A DNA stretch of 64,000 nucleotides from Rhodoferax sp. (GTDB taxonomy: Bacteria; Pseudomonadota; Gammaproteobacteria; Burkholderiales; Burkholderiaceae_C): positions 396,010-460,009 of the forward strand of contig NZ_JAQTWL010000001.1 of NCBI RefSeq assembly GCF_028689295.1. Reading direction: 5' to 3'. Below, one piece after another: positions 9,901 through 18,262 of the stretch. The position numbers and the translations under genes are program-made. Position 1 is the first letter of the stretch, and the number at the start of each line of letters is the position of its first letter. The notes under the pieces are model-generated. The model was not told the DNA's origin, did no database searches, and saw only the letters and a program-made list of their open reading frames with translations.

Positions 9901-10998
9901 TTACAGCGCCAACGGACTCGCGTATCCCGTCATCTCCAGATAGCCCCGGCCGACCACTGCGCCGCGGCTGTCCAGCAGTTCGCTCAAACCTTCCCAATAG
10001 ATGGCACCGGTGGACTGGCGGCTGTCAAGCTCCTGGTTGTCGATGACGGCGTTGACGGTGTAGCGCGCAAGCACGGGAGCCGACTGGCTTGTACCGGCGC
10101 GTCTGATCTGCACCGACCACTGGACCGGGTAGCTGGCGCCGCTGGCCGGGCTTTTCCAGCTGCGCTGCGGCGTGAAGATGACATCTTCAGGACCAAAAAT
10201 CACGGCTTGTGCGGAGCCTGGGGCGCGCAGCGAGCCGCCCGCCCAATGCGCGGCGCCGTCTTTGGTGCGCAGCCTGAAGGCCGTCAGCGCGCTGCCATCG
10301 AGCAGATTCATGCCAATCCAGTCCCATCCCACGGCATCCGGGTGCATCAGCGTCTGGCTCCATTCGTGGTCGAGCCATGCCTGTCCCTGCACCGGCAGGG
10401 TTTCTTCGCCCAGGCTGAGTTGGCCGCTCACCTGCATTTGCGGCAGGCTGTAGTAATAGCTGGCTTGCTTGGCCTCGGGTCCCTTGCGCGACCAGCCCTG
10501 GTCGCCTTGCAGCAACAGGGGTTGGTTTTCAGTCAAGCTCAGTTGAAAAGAGAAGTCGGCCGCATTGGCTTGTGCTTGGTAGCGTTTGCCATCGCGCTTG
10601 AGCGACCAGTTGCCCAGGCTGAGGTCGGTATCTGACTCGCTGGCCTGGGCCAGATCGATCAGCGTGTTGCCCGACGCGCGGGCGATGCGCTGGTCGTGCA
10701 GCAGGCGCTTCGCTGCAACGTCGGTCACGGCGGCGTGGGCAAAGATCAGTTGTTTGGCCGCAAAGGTCGAGCGCATGCCTTGCGTGACCGGCACGCGCGA
10801 CCTGAAAAAGGTGATCTGGAAACCAAACTCGCGCTGCGCCGCCAGCAGCCGCCCGGTGATGTACCACCACTCGATGGCAAAGTCGGGGTGGCTGCCGAGG
10901 TCGCGCGGAAATTGCAGGGCTTGCCTGGCCTGAGCGTGCGCCGCCCAAGGCCACAGCAGCAGGCTTGAGGCCGCGGTCAGGCACTGCCGTCGGTTCAT
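9901..10998 (-). CDS. AttH-like secreted protein (carotenoid 1,2-hydratase/lipocalin-like family)
   Basis: A 365-residue exported protein with an N-terminal signal peptide ([22 protein letters not shown], cleavage about residue 22). The [13 protein letters not shown] segment near residue 40 and the DHEWS motif around 210 mark the AttH/CrtC-like beta-barrel family. In many proteobacteria this gene accompanies an ABC ATPase and an FtsX-like permease (the AttEFGH set); here those partners lie far away at 33358-34050 and 27950-30517. Its ATG overlaps the stop of the preceding cysteine-synthase-like gene (ATGA), indicating coupled translation. The family's biochemical role is unknown; a lipid-handling function is often suggested. 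A true carotenoid hydratase role is unlikely because no carotenoid genes are present. Confidence 0.8.
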   Translation of the reverse strand: MNRRQCLTAASSLLLWPWAAHAQARQALQFPRDLGSHPDFAIEWWYITGRLLAAQREFGFQITFFRSRVPVTQGMRSTFAAKQLIFAHAAVTDVAAKRLLHDQRIARASGNTLIDLAQASESDTDLSLGNWSLKRDGKRYQAQANAADFSFQLSLTENQPLLLQGDQGWSRKGPEAKQASYYYSLPQMQVSGQLSLGEETLPVQGQAWLDHEWSQTLMHPDAVGWDWIGMNLLDGSALTAFRLRTKDGAAHWAGGSLRAPGSAQAVIFGPEDVIFTPQRSWKSPASGASYPVQWSVQIRRAGTSQSAPVLARYTVNAVIDNQELDSRQSTGAIYWEGLSELLDSRGAVVGRGYLEMTGYASPLAL

Positions 10999-12110
10999 GC
11001 CGTGCAGTTGATGTGCGCCTGAAGCCTGGCCCGCGCCGGGGCGCAGTCGCCGAAGCGCTGCGCCGCCCAGGCGTCATCAAAATAAGTGCCCAGGTAACGT
11101 TCACCGGCGTCGCACAGCAGCGACAAGATCGATCCCTGCTCGCCGCGCTGATGCATCTCGCAGGCCAGTGCCAGCATGCCGACAAAATTGGTGCCGGTCG
11201 AGGGCCCCACCTTGCGGCCCAGAATGTCGGACAACACCTGCATCGCGGCCAACGAATCCGCATTGCGCACCGTGATCATGCGGTCCACCAGCGTGCGGAT
11301 AAAGCTGGCCTCCACGCGCGGACGGCCGATGCCTTCGATTTGCGAGCCGGGCCCGGTCAGGCTGGCGTCACCGCTGCGGTGGTAGTCGCCAAAAACCGAG
11401 CCTTCTGGGTCGGCCACGCAGACCTGGGTGTCGTGGCGCTGGTAGCGCACAAAGCGGCCAATGGTGGCACTGGTGCCACCGGTGCCGGCGCCCACCACGA
11501 CCCAGCGCGGCACCGGAAAACGTTCGCGCGCCATCTGCTGGAACATGCTTTGGGCAATGTTGTTGTTGCCGCGCCAGTCGGTGGCGCGCTCGGCATAGGT
11601 GAACTGGTCCATGTAGTGGCCACCGGTTTGTGCTGCCAACGCACGCGCCTCGTCATAGACCGCATTGGCGCTGTCCACCAGATGACATTGGCCACCGTAA
11701 AACTCAATCTGGGCAATTTTTTCAGGCGAGGTATTGCGCGGCATGACGGCAATGAACGGCAGGCCCAGCAGCCGGGCAAAGTAGGCCTCGCTCACCGCCG
11801 TGGAACCGCTGCTGGATTCGACCACGGTCGAGCCTTCATGCAGCCAGCCGTTGCACAGGCCGTAGAGAAACAGCGAGCGCGCCAGCCGGTGCTTGAGGCT
11901 GCCGGTGGGGTGGGTGGACTCGTCTTTCAGGTACAGGTCGACGCCGTGGCTGGCAAAGGCGGGCAGCGGCAGGGCGATCAGATGCGTGTCGGCGCTGCGC
12001 TGGTAATCGGCCTCGATGCGGGCGATGGCAGTGTGTAGCCAGTTCTTCAAAATGGATTGGTTTTCGGGTTTAAGTACGCATGAGTGTACTTTTACCGAAC
12101 AGGCTTTCAA
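10995..12110 (-). CDS. PLP-dependent cysteine-synthase-family enzyme
   Basis: A fold-type II pyridoxal-phosphate enzyme of 371 residues. The Schiff-base lysine is in PTGSLKHR (about residue 73), followed by the substrate loop [12 protein letters not shown] and the phosphate-binding glycine loop [13 protein letters not shown], all typical of cysteine synthase and cystathionine beta-synthase relatives. The ATG used here overlaps the arginase gene by 41 bases; an in-frame TTG at 12050 is an alternative start. Its stop overlaps the attH start. It sits in an operon with arginase and ornithine cyclodeaminase, so it may act on an amino acid related to ornithine or serine rather than make cysteine. 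The substrate is not known. Confidence 0.85.
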   Translation of the reverse strand: MKACSVKVHSCVLKPENQSILKNWLHTAIARIEADYQRSADTHLIALPLPAFASHGVDLYLKDESTHPTGSLKHRLARSLFLYGLCNGWLHEGSTVVESSSGSTAVSEAYFARLLGLPFIAVMPRNTSPEKIAQIEFYGGQCHLVDSANAVYDEARALAAQTGGHYMDQFTYAERATDWRGNNNIAQSMFQQMARERFPVPRWVVVGAGTGGTSATIGRFVRYQRHDTQVCVADPEGSVFGDYHRSGDASLTGPGSQIEGIGRPRVEASFIRTLVDRMITVRNADSLAAMQVLSDILGRKVGPSTGTNFVGMLALACEMHQRGEQGSILSLLCDAGERYLGTYFDDAWAAQRFGDCAPARARLQAHINCTA

Positions 12111-13005
12111 TCAGGTCAACGGCCAGTTCGGCCGTCTGGTTGCACTGGTCCAGGGCCGGGTTGAGCTCCACCACATCGAGCGAGGCGAGCCGCCCGGTGT
12201 CGGCAATCATTTCCATGCACAGTTGCGCCTCGCGGTAGGTCGGGCCGCCACGCACGGTGGTGCCCACGCCCGGGGCGATGCCGGGGTCCAGAAAGTCCAC
12301 ATCCAGACTCACATGCAAATGGGTGTTGGCATCGACCAGCGCCAGCGCCAGTTCCATGGTGTGGCGCATGCCCATCTCGTCGATGTAGCGCATGTCGAAC
12401 ACCTCGATCCCCATGTCGTGCACCAGGCGCTTTTCGCCGGCGTCAACGCTGCGGATGCCAATCTGGCGAATCTCCTTGGCGTGCAGCGCGGGCACATGAC
12501 CGCCAATCCGGATCAGTTCCTGCGGCCCCTGACCACACAGGCAAGCCACCGGCATGCCGTGGATGTTGCCGCTGGGGGTCATGGTGGCGGTGTTGAAGTC
12601 GGCGTGGGCATCAAACCACAGCACGCGCAGTTTCTTGCTCTGAGCGCGGCAGTGGCGCGCCACCGCGCTGATAGAGCCAATCGCCAGGGAATGGTCGCCG
12701 CCCAGCATGATGGGCAGACGGTTGGCAGTCAGTTCGGCATAGGTGGCGTCATGCAGCTGTTGGTTCCACTGCACCACCTCGGGCAAGTGCCGAAAACCGT
12801 TCACGGCCGCCAGCCATGGGTTGGCGGGGCCGCTGAGGTTGCCGCAGTCCTTCACATCCAGGCCGAATTGCGCGATGGCCTGCCCAATGCCGGCAACACG
12901 CAGCGCTTCCGGCCCCATGCGCGAGCCCAGCGTGCCGGCGCCGATGTCGGTGGGGACGCCGATCAGGCTGACACCCTTGACACCCGTCGCAGGCAGGCTG
13001 CTCAC
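12070..13005 (-). CDS. rocF: Arginase
   Basis: Arginase hydrolyses L-arginine to ornithine and urea with a binuclear manganese centre. The 311-residue protein has the three metal-binding blocks of the ureohydrolase family: [10 protein letters not shown] (about residue 102), WFDAHADFN (about 132) and SLDVDFLDP (about 233), as well as SGNIHGMP for substrate binding. The GTG start at 13005 overlaps the ornithine cyclodeaminase stop (GTGA), so the two are translationally coupled and together would convert arginine to proline. Arginase is preferred over agmatinase because of the length and the [15 protein letters not shown] segment typical of arginases. Confidence 0.94.
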   Translation of the reverse strand: MSSLPATGVKGVSLIGVPTDIGAGTLGSRMGPEALRVAGIGQAIAQFGLDVKDCGNLSGPANPWLAAVNGFRHLPEVVQWNQQLHDATYAELTANRLPIMLGGDHSLAIGSISAVARHCRAQSKKLRVLWFDAHADFNTATMTPSGNIHGMPVACLCGQGPQELIRIGGHVPALHAKEIRQIGIRSVDAGEKRLVHDMGIEVFDMRYIDEMGMRHTMELALALVDANTHLHVSLDVDFLDPGIAPGVGTTVRGGPTYREAQLCMEMIADTGRLASLDVVELNPALDQCNQTAELAVDLIESLFGKSTLMRT

Positions 13006-14126
13006 GCCGGGACGCTCAAGGCGTTGGCTAGCGCTGACGCGACGGCGTGTTGGCCCGCTTTATCCCATTGAGGTTCCTGGGTGGCATGCGTGTCCGGATG
13101 AATCAGCACGAACAGGTCTTTCGGGTTGACCAGTTCGGGTATCAGCGACACCGGTTGGCCCATGCCGAGCTCCCGAGCGGCATCACGCATGAAGCGCAGC
13201 GCCGAGTAATCCTGCAGCGCAAAACCGACCGAATCAAACAGCGTGATCTGGTCAGCCGCGCGGCGGCCGGGCGCCTGGCGTGCCAGCACTTGCCAAAGCT
13301 CGGTCACGGCAAAATCAGCGGGCAGGTGCTGCAGGTCGCCCTCGATGCGGGTTTGCGGTTCGTACTCGACAAACACTGCGCTGCGCCGCAACACGTCGGG
13401 GTGCAGCTCGGTCTTGCCCGGGCAGTCGCCACCCACGCCGTTGATGTGCATGCCGGGTTCGATCAAATCGGCGGTCAGGATGGCGGCATTGGTCTTGTCT
13501 GCGGTCACGGTGGTCACGATGTCGGCGCCGCGCACGGCTTGCGCAATGCTGCTGCAAACCGTCAGGCGCAGATTGGTCGAGCGCAGGTTGGCGATCAGCT
13601 TTTCAGTGGCCTTGGGGTCGGTGTCGAACAGGCGGATTTCCTCGATGCCGAGCAGGTAGTGGAACGCCAGCGCCTGGAATTCGCTTTGGGCGCCATTTCC
13701 GATCAGGGCCATCGACTTGCTGTCGGGGCGCGCCAGTTCCTGTGCTGCCACCGCCGACATGGCGGCCGTGCGCAAGGCGGTGCTGAGGGTCAGTTCACTG
13801 AGGAACTCCGGAATGCCGGTAGCGACATCGGCCAGAACGCCAAATGCCATCACACAGGGCAGGCCGCTGAGGGTGTTTTTGGGGTGGCCGTTGACGTACT
13901 TGAAGGCGTAACTTTTGGCATCGGAGATCGGCATCAACTCGATCACGCCATCTTCGGAGTGGTTGGCCACGCGGGCGCATTTTTCAAAATCGTGCCAGCG
14001 CAGATAGTCGGCGCGAATGTACTCGGCCATACGCTTGAAGACGGTTTCGAGGCCGATTTTGTGAATCACGGTGGCCGCGTCGTGGACGCTGAGAAATTGG
14101 GTTTGGACGAGTTGAGGCAGTTTCAT
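13002..14126 (-). CDS. Ornithine cyclodeaminase
   Basis: A 374-residue member of the ornithine cyclodeaminase/mu-crystallin family, predicted to convert ornithine to proline and ammonia using bound NAD. I chose the ATG at 14126 because AGGAAAC lies about ten bases upstream; an upstream ATG at 14201 would add 25 poor residues. The NAD-binding loop ALIGNGAQSEFQ (about residue 140), the substrate segment FKYVNGHPKNT, and the motif INGVGGDCPGKTELHPD match the true ornithine enzyme of pseudomonads rather than the SbnB or alanine dehydrogenase branches. It leads the operon with arginase. The 154-base gap upstream is A/T-rich and may carry Lrp-type sites. Confidence 0.93.
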   Translation of the reverse strand: MKLPQLVQTQFLSVHDAATVIHKIGLETVFKRMAEYIRADYLRWHDFEKCARVANHSEDGVIELMPISDAKSYAFKYVNGHPKNTLSGLPCVMAFGVLADVATGIPEFLSELTLSTALRTAAMSAVAAQELARPDSKSMALIGNGAQSEFQALAFHYLLGIEEIRLFDTDPKATEKLIANLRSTNLRLTVCSSIAQAVRGADIVTTVTADKTNAAILTADLIEPGMHINGVGGDCPGKTELHPDVLRRSAVFVEYEPQTRIEGDLQHLPADFAVTELWQVLARQAPGRRAADQITLFDSVGFALQDYSALRFMRDAARELGMGQPVSLIPELVNPKDLFVLIHPDTHATQEPQWDKAGQHAVASALANALSVPA

Positions 14127-14280
14127 GATGGCTTGTTTCCTGATGTGAAAGAAGTATCTCAAGTCGTCATGCCAATGTAAATCGGCAGTTTCAATTAACA
14201 ATAGTCAAAAAGTTGGCAAATAGGTAGTTCTTGATGTCACTTTGACAGAATCCATCTTGATGCTGAAGAGGCTTGCTTGG

Positions 14281-14739
14281 TTACTCGGGCCGATCGAGCT
14301 TGGTGGACAGCATGATGGTCGAAAACGTGTCCACCACGCCCTTGATCACGCGGATCTTGTCCAGTACGGCATCGAGCTCCTGCGTGGATTCAGTGATCAG
14401 CATGGCGCACAAGTCGTAGCGACCACTGACCGAATACAACTTGGTGATCTCATGGCGCCGGGACAGGGCACGCACCACGTCAGGCTCGTTTTGGGATTCC
14501 ATCGAAATCAGCACCATGGCCCGAATGCCTTGGGACGCGCGCGGGCTGCTCACGCCCACGGTGTAGCCGGTGATGACGCCGGCATCCTCCAGCGCCTTGA
14601 GCCGCATTTGGGCGGTGCTGCGCGCGCAGCCCAGCGCTTTGGCGAGATTGACCATGGGCAGCCGGGCATTGACCTTGAGCAGCTCGATCAGTTGGTAGTC
14701 CAGCGCGTCAAGATTGGGTTTTTGAGGTGAATTCGCCAT
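14281..14739 (-). CDS. Lrp/AsnC family transcriptional regulator
   Basis: A 152-residue regulator with an N-terminal helix-turn-helix (NLDALDYQLIELLKVNARLPMVNLAKALGCARSTAQMRLKALEDAGVI) and a C-terminal RAM/ACT-like ligand domain, the standard Lrp layout. I use the ATG at 14739 (MANSPQKPNL); an ATG at 14778 would add 13 residues. It is transcribed away from the lysine pathway genes and toward the ornithine/arginine operon, sitting between both. By analogy with Lrp regulators encoded beside amino-acid catabolic operons, it probably senses lysine, ornithine or a related amino acid and controls the two flanking operons. The ligand cannot be told from the sequence. Confidence 0.9.
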   Translation of the reverse strand: MANSPQKPNLDALDYQLIELLKVNARLPMVNLAKALGCARSTAQMRLKALEDAGVITGYTVGVSSPRASQGIRAMVLISMESQNEPDVVRALSRRHEITKLYSVSGRYDLCAMLITESTQELDAVLDKIRVIKGVVDTFSTIMLSTKLDRPE

Positions 14740-14852
14740 AGTGTTTAAAAAGCAATCAATTTGACTGAATTTTGACATTAATTTCAGGCAACTTGCTTGT
14801 TTTCAGCGGCGGCGTCAGTCCATAAACTTGAAGAACCACTCAGGAGACCCTC

Positions 14853-16034
14853 ATGCTGCAAGCCGTCGAATTCGCCACCCCCAAAGTTTTCATGACCTAT
14901 GAAGAGTTGCAGGCCTACGACCCGGAATCCGAATCCTGGCAAAAGCAGTTTGCCCGGCGTTACACCCACCACGCGCAGCTGCAAGGCGTTTTGAACCATG
15001 TGGAAGATGTCAACGACACTGTTTACAACAAGTTCGCCATTGCCGTCACACCTTACATGGCCAGGCTGATGGACCGCAACGACCCCAATTGCCCGATTCG
15101 TATGCAGTACCTGCCGTCGTTTCACGAAGAAACCAAGCCCGGTTTTGCCACCATGCTCGACCAGTTGGGTGAAGAAGGTGACACCGTTCCCGGCACCAGC
15201 ATCGTGCACCGCTACCCGCGCCGCGTGCTGTTTCTGGTGAGCAACACCTGCGCCACGCTGTGCCGTTTTTGCACTCGCAAGCGCATGGTCAGCCAGCCCA
15301 ACGGCTCGGTGCACAAGGACGAGATCGAGGCGTCGATCGACTACATTGCCAATAACAAGAACATCGAAGACGTGTTGCTCTCCGGCGGCGACCCGCTGAC
15401 CTTTACCGACGAACGCCTTGATGAAATTCTGGGCATGATCCGCACCCGAGCGCCGCATGTGCGCTTCTTGCGCATCGGCTCGCGCATGGTGGTGCAAATG
15501 CCCACCCGCGTCACGCCCGAACTGTGCTCAGTGCTCGAAAAACACCGCGTGCAGATGATCAACATTCACATCAACCACCCCAAGGAAATTACACCGCTGC
15601 TGCGCAAGCGCGTCAAGATGCTGCAAAAGTCCGGCATCATGATGGGCTTGCAAACCGTGTGCCTCAGGGGGGTGAACGACAGCGTCGAAGTGATGCGCGA
15701 ACTGTTCATGCAATCGGTCGAGATGGGGGTGCGTCCGTACTACGTGTACTCGACCGACATGGTCGAGGGTGCGCACCATTTCATCGTACCGCACCGTCGC
15801 ATGCTCGAACTCTATGAAGGCCTGCGCGGCTGGATCAGCGGCCCAGCCGTGCCCACCTTCATTGTGGACGGCCTGGGTGGCCTGGGCAAGTTGCCCATCA
15901 TCCCGAGTTATGTGCGCGAAGAGGCTTTGCCCGACGGCAGTGGCACCACCGTCAAGTGCAGAAACTACGCCGGCAAAACGGTCGAAATGCCCGGTCTGGG
16001 GCAAGACTTCAGCCTGCCCACCGCCAGCAATTAA
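14853..16034 (+). CDS. kamA: L-lysine 2,3-aminomutase (radical SAM)
   Basis: KamA converts L-lysine to L-beta-lysine using a [4Fe-4S] cluster, S-adenosylmethionine and pyridoxal phosphate. The 393-residue protein has the CX3CX2C cluster motif with C133, C137 and C140 (CATLCRFC), followed by TRKR, and the PLP lysine K346 in GLGGLGKLPI. LLSGGDPLTFTD is the conserved SAM-binding glycine segment. AGGAGA stands nine bases before the ATG. It heads the plus-strand lysine pathway (kdd, kamB, kamDE, kal, kce), which argues for lysine rather than the EpmB-type protein-modifying or glutamate branches. The 113-base upstream region shared with the Lrp gene contains TTGACA at 14772 but no clear -10 box. 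Confidence 0.95.
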   Translation: MLQAVEFATPKVFMTYEELQAYDPESESWQKQFARRYTHHAQLQGVLNHVEDVNDTVYNKFAIAVTPYMARLMDRNDPNCPIRMQYLPSFHEETKPGFATMLDQLGEEGDTVPGTSIVHRYPRRVLFLVSNTCATLCRFCTRKRMVSQPNGSVHKDEIEASIDYIANNKNIEDVLLSGGDPLTFTDERLDEILGMIRTRAPHVRFLRIGSRMVVQMPTRVTPELCSVLEKHRVQMINIHINHPKEITPLLRKRVKMLQKSGIMMGLQTVCLRGVNDSVEVMRELFMQSVEMGVRPYYVYSTDMVEGAHHFIVPHRRMLELYEGLRGWISGPAVPTFIVDGLGGLGKLPIIPSYVREEALPDGSGTTVKCRNYAGKTVEMPGLGQDFSLPTASN

Positions 16035-16045
16035 AAACTAAGAAC

Positions 16046-16091
16046 CTTGTGGGTCAGACCACTTCGCGAAGCGAACGTGCTCTGACCCCAA
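16046..16091 (-). repeat. REP-type palindrome between kamA and kdd
   Basis: Read on the minus strand this is TTGGGGTCAGAGCACG, a TTCGCTTCGCGAAG centre, then GGTCTGACCC. It is the same element as the tandem pair at 8014-8113, in the opposite direction and with a two-base longer stem. It fills almost the whole gap between the kamA stop (16034) and the kdd ATG (16097), leaving only five bases before the start codon, so it includes the position where a ribosome binding site would be expected. Confidence 0.87.
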
Positions 16092-16096
16092 CTGGA

Positions 16097-17140
16097 ATGA
16101 ATATGAAACACGGCTCCCCCTACGGCACACACCGTGTGCTTGAACCTCTTGGCGTGTTGCCCCAGCCCGCCTGGAAGCTCGACAACACGATGGAAATTTA
16201 TGACAACGAAATCCTGATCGACGTGTCGGCGCTCAACATCGACTCGGCCAGTTTTACCCAGATCAAAAGCGCCACCGGTGGCGATGAAGCCAAGGTTGCC
16301 GAGAGGGTGATGGACATCGTGGCCCGGCGCGGCAAACACCACAACCCGGTGACCGGGTCGGGCGGCATGCTGATTGGCACGGTGGCCGAGATCGGCCCGG
16401 CGTTGCTCGGCAAGATCGACCTCAAGGTGGGTGACAAGATCGCCACGCTGGTGTCGCTGTCGCTGACGCCCTTGCGCATTGACGAGATCATAAAAATCCA
16501 CATGAGCAAGGACCAGATCGAAATCAGGGGCCGCGCCATTTTGTTCGAAACCGGCCTGTATGCCAGATTGCCCGCTGACATTGACGAAAAGCTGGCGCTG
16601 GCCATTCTCGACGTGGCCGGGGCCCCGGCCCAGACGGCCCGCCTGGTCAAGGAGGGCGACACCGTGGTGGTGATTGGCGGCGGTGGCAAGTCGGGCACGC
16701 TGTGTGTCTATGAAGCCAAAAAGCGCGCCGGTTTGAGCGGTTGCGTCATTGGTGTGTCGCCGTTTGCCAATGACTGCCAGCGCATGCTTGATCTGGGTTG
16801 GGCAGACCACGCGCTGCAGGTGGATGCCACCGACGCGCTGGCCTTGATGGACGCTGTGGCTGGAGTGACCAACGGCAAGATGGCCGACGTGGTGATCAAC
16901 TGCGTCAACATTCAGAACACCGAGATGGGCAGCATTCTGGCCACCAAACAGCACGGCAAGATTTACTTCTTTTCCATGGCCACCAGCTTCACCGCGGCCG
17001 CGCTGGGGGCCGAGGGTGTGGGCAAGGATGTGGAAATGATCGTCGGCAACGGTTATGCCACCGGGCACGCCGAGTTTGCGCTGTCGCTGCTGCGCGAGAG
17101 CGCCAAGCTGCGTGCCTTGTTTGAAAAGCTCTACGTTTAG
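16097..17140 (+). CDS. kdd: L-erythro-3,5-diaminohexanoate dehydrogenase
   Basis: Kdd catalyses NAD-dependent oxidative deamination of 3,5-diaminohexanoate to 5-amino-3-oxohexanoate, the third step of lysine fermentation. The 347-residue protein starts MNMKHGSPYGTHRVLEPLGVLPQPAWKLDN, close to known Kdd starts, and has the dinucleotide loop VVIGGGGKSGTL around residue 193. The ATG at 16097 (or the ATG at 16103) follows directly on a REP palindrome and has no recognisable Shine-Dalgarno; the frame is also open upstream through the repeat. Position between kamA and the aminomutase genes supports the assignment. Confidence 0.93.
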   Translation: MNMKHGSPYGTHRVLEPLGVLPQPAWKLDNTMEIYDNEILIDVSALNIDSASFTQIKSATGGDEAKVAERVMDIVARRGKHHNPVTGSGGMLIGTVAEIGPALLGKIDLKVGDKIATLVSLSLTPLRIDEIIKIHMSKDQIEIRGRAILFETGLYARLPADIDEKLALAILDVAGAPAQTARLVKEGDTVVVIGGGGKSGTLCVYEAKKRAGLSGCVIGVSPFANDCQRMLDLGWADHALQVDATDALALMDAVAGVTNGKMADVVINCVNIQNTEMGSILATKQHGKIYFFSMATSFTAAALGAEGVGKDVEMIVGNGYATGHAEFALSLLRESAKLRALFEKLYV

Positions 17141-17148
17141 GCAAAACA

Positions 17149-18225
17149 GTGACGACTTCATCCAGCCCACTTTGGGAACGCATCCAGGCCAGGGGCATGA
17201 CCACTCTCGCCGTGATGGGCATGACCAAAAACACCGGGAAAACCGTGGCGCTGAACCATTTGCTGGCGCAGGCGGCGGCGTCCGGCGTGGCGCTGGGGGT
17301 CACGTCGATCGGGCGTGACGGGGAAGACCGCGACGCGGTGTTTTTTGTGCCCAAGCCGGCCATTGTGGTCTGGCCCGGCAACCTGGTGGCCACCGCACGT
17401 TTCACCCTGGAGCGTGCCAAGGTGCGCTACAAGCCCATTGACGCCACCGGCATTGACAGTCCGATGGGCGAAATTCTGGTGGTCAAGGTTCTGGAGCACG
17501 GCGAGATGGAAATTGCCGGGGCCTCGCGCAGTTCGGACCAGCTCACCGTGATTGCCCGGCTCAAGCAGTGTGGCGCCGCACTGGTGATTCTCGATGGCGC
17601 CCTGGGGCGCAGCCACCATGCCTCGCCGGCCATTGCCAACGGCGTGATTCTGGCGACCGGCGCCGCCATCGGCGGGGGCATCGGCGACGTGATCCGCAAG
17701 ACGCGCGACCGGCTGGCCATTCTGGGCATTGCGCAGGTTGACGCGGCGACCCGCCGGCGGTGCGAGCCGGTATTTGCCCAAGGTGGTGTCGGTCTGTGGA
17801 ACAGCCAGGACGAGACCGTGTTTCAGGCCGACATTGCCACGCTGAACGCCGCCGAAACCCTGCTGCAGTACGCCGAGTCGGATGTGGCCACGGTGGCACT
17901 CAGTGGCGCCGTGGGGCGCGCGCTGTGGCGGACGTTAAGCACATTGGCCACGCGCCGCCCTGGCCTGACCGTGGTGGTGAACGACGGCACCAAGCTGTTT
18001 GTCGAGGCCACCGATCTGGCGCTGTTGCAGAAGCTGGGCGCGCAAGTGGTGGCCTACCGCGGCATTCACCTGATCGGCATCACGCTCAACCCCTTCTCGC
18101 CGCTGGGCGGCAGTTTTGACGCACAAGCGTTCCTGGCCGCCGCCCGCGAAGCCTTTCCCGGCTATGGCGTCAGCGACGTGATGCTGGAAGAAGAGGGGAA
18201 TTTGTCGTTGCGCTCCTCGCCATGA
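17149..18225 (+). CDS. kamB: KamB-like P-loop protein, probable aminomutase reactivase subunit
   Basis: A 358-residue protein with an N-terminal P-loop (GMTKNTGKT, about residues 24-32) and the following segment TSIGRDGEDRD, KPAIVVWPGN. This pattern matches my recollection of KamB, described as a subunit of the factor that reactivates the B12-dependent lysine 5,6-aminomutase after its cofactor is damaged. In clostridial clusters KamB is followed by KamC, a MutS-like ATPase; no such gene exists in this window. The start is a GTG eight bases after the kdd stop. It precedes the aminomutase gene by 37 bases, consistent with that role. The function is inferred from family and position, not proven. 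Confidence 0.75.
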   Translation: MTTSSSPLWERIQARGMTTLAVMGMTKNTGKTVALNHLLAQAAASGVALGVTSIGRDGEDRDAVFFVPKPAIVVWPGNLVATARFTLERAKVRYKPIDATGIDSPMGEILVVKVLEHGEMEIAGASRSSDQLTVIARLKQCGAALVILDGALGRSHHASPAIANGVILATGAAIGGGIGDVIRKTRDRLAILGIAQVDAATRRRCEPVFAQGGVGLWNSQDETVFQADIATLNAAETLLQYAESDVATVALSGAVGRALWRTLSTLATRRPGLTVVVNDGTKLFVEATDLALLQKLGAQVVAYRGIHLIGITLNPFSPLGGSFDAQAFLAAAREAFPGYGVSDVMLEEEGNLSLRSSP

Positions 18226-18262
18226 CGGTAACCCGAACAACAGATTGAACAGAGAGAAAAAC

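Noticed and set aside
10995..14126. Cysteine-synthase-like plus cyclodeaminase genes as an SbnA/SbnB diaminopropionate pair
   Set aside because: The cyclodeaminase has the motifs of true ornithine cyclodeaminase and the operon contains arginase, so arginine-to-proline is the better reading; not fully excluded for the cysteine-synthase-like gene.
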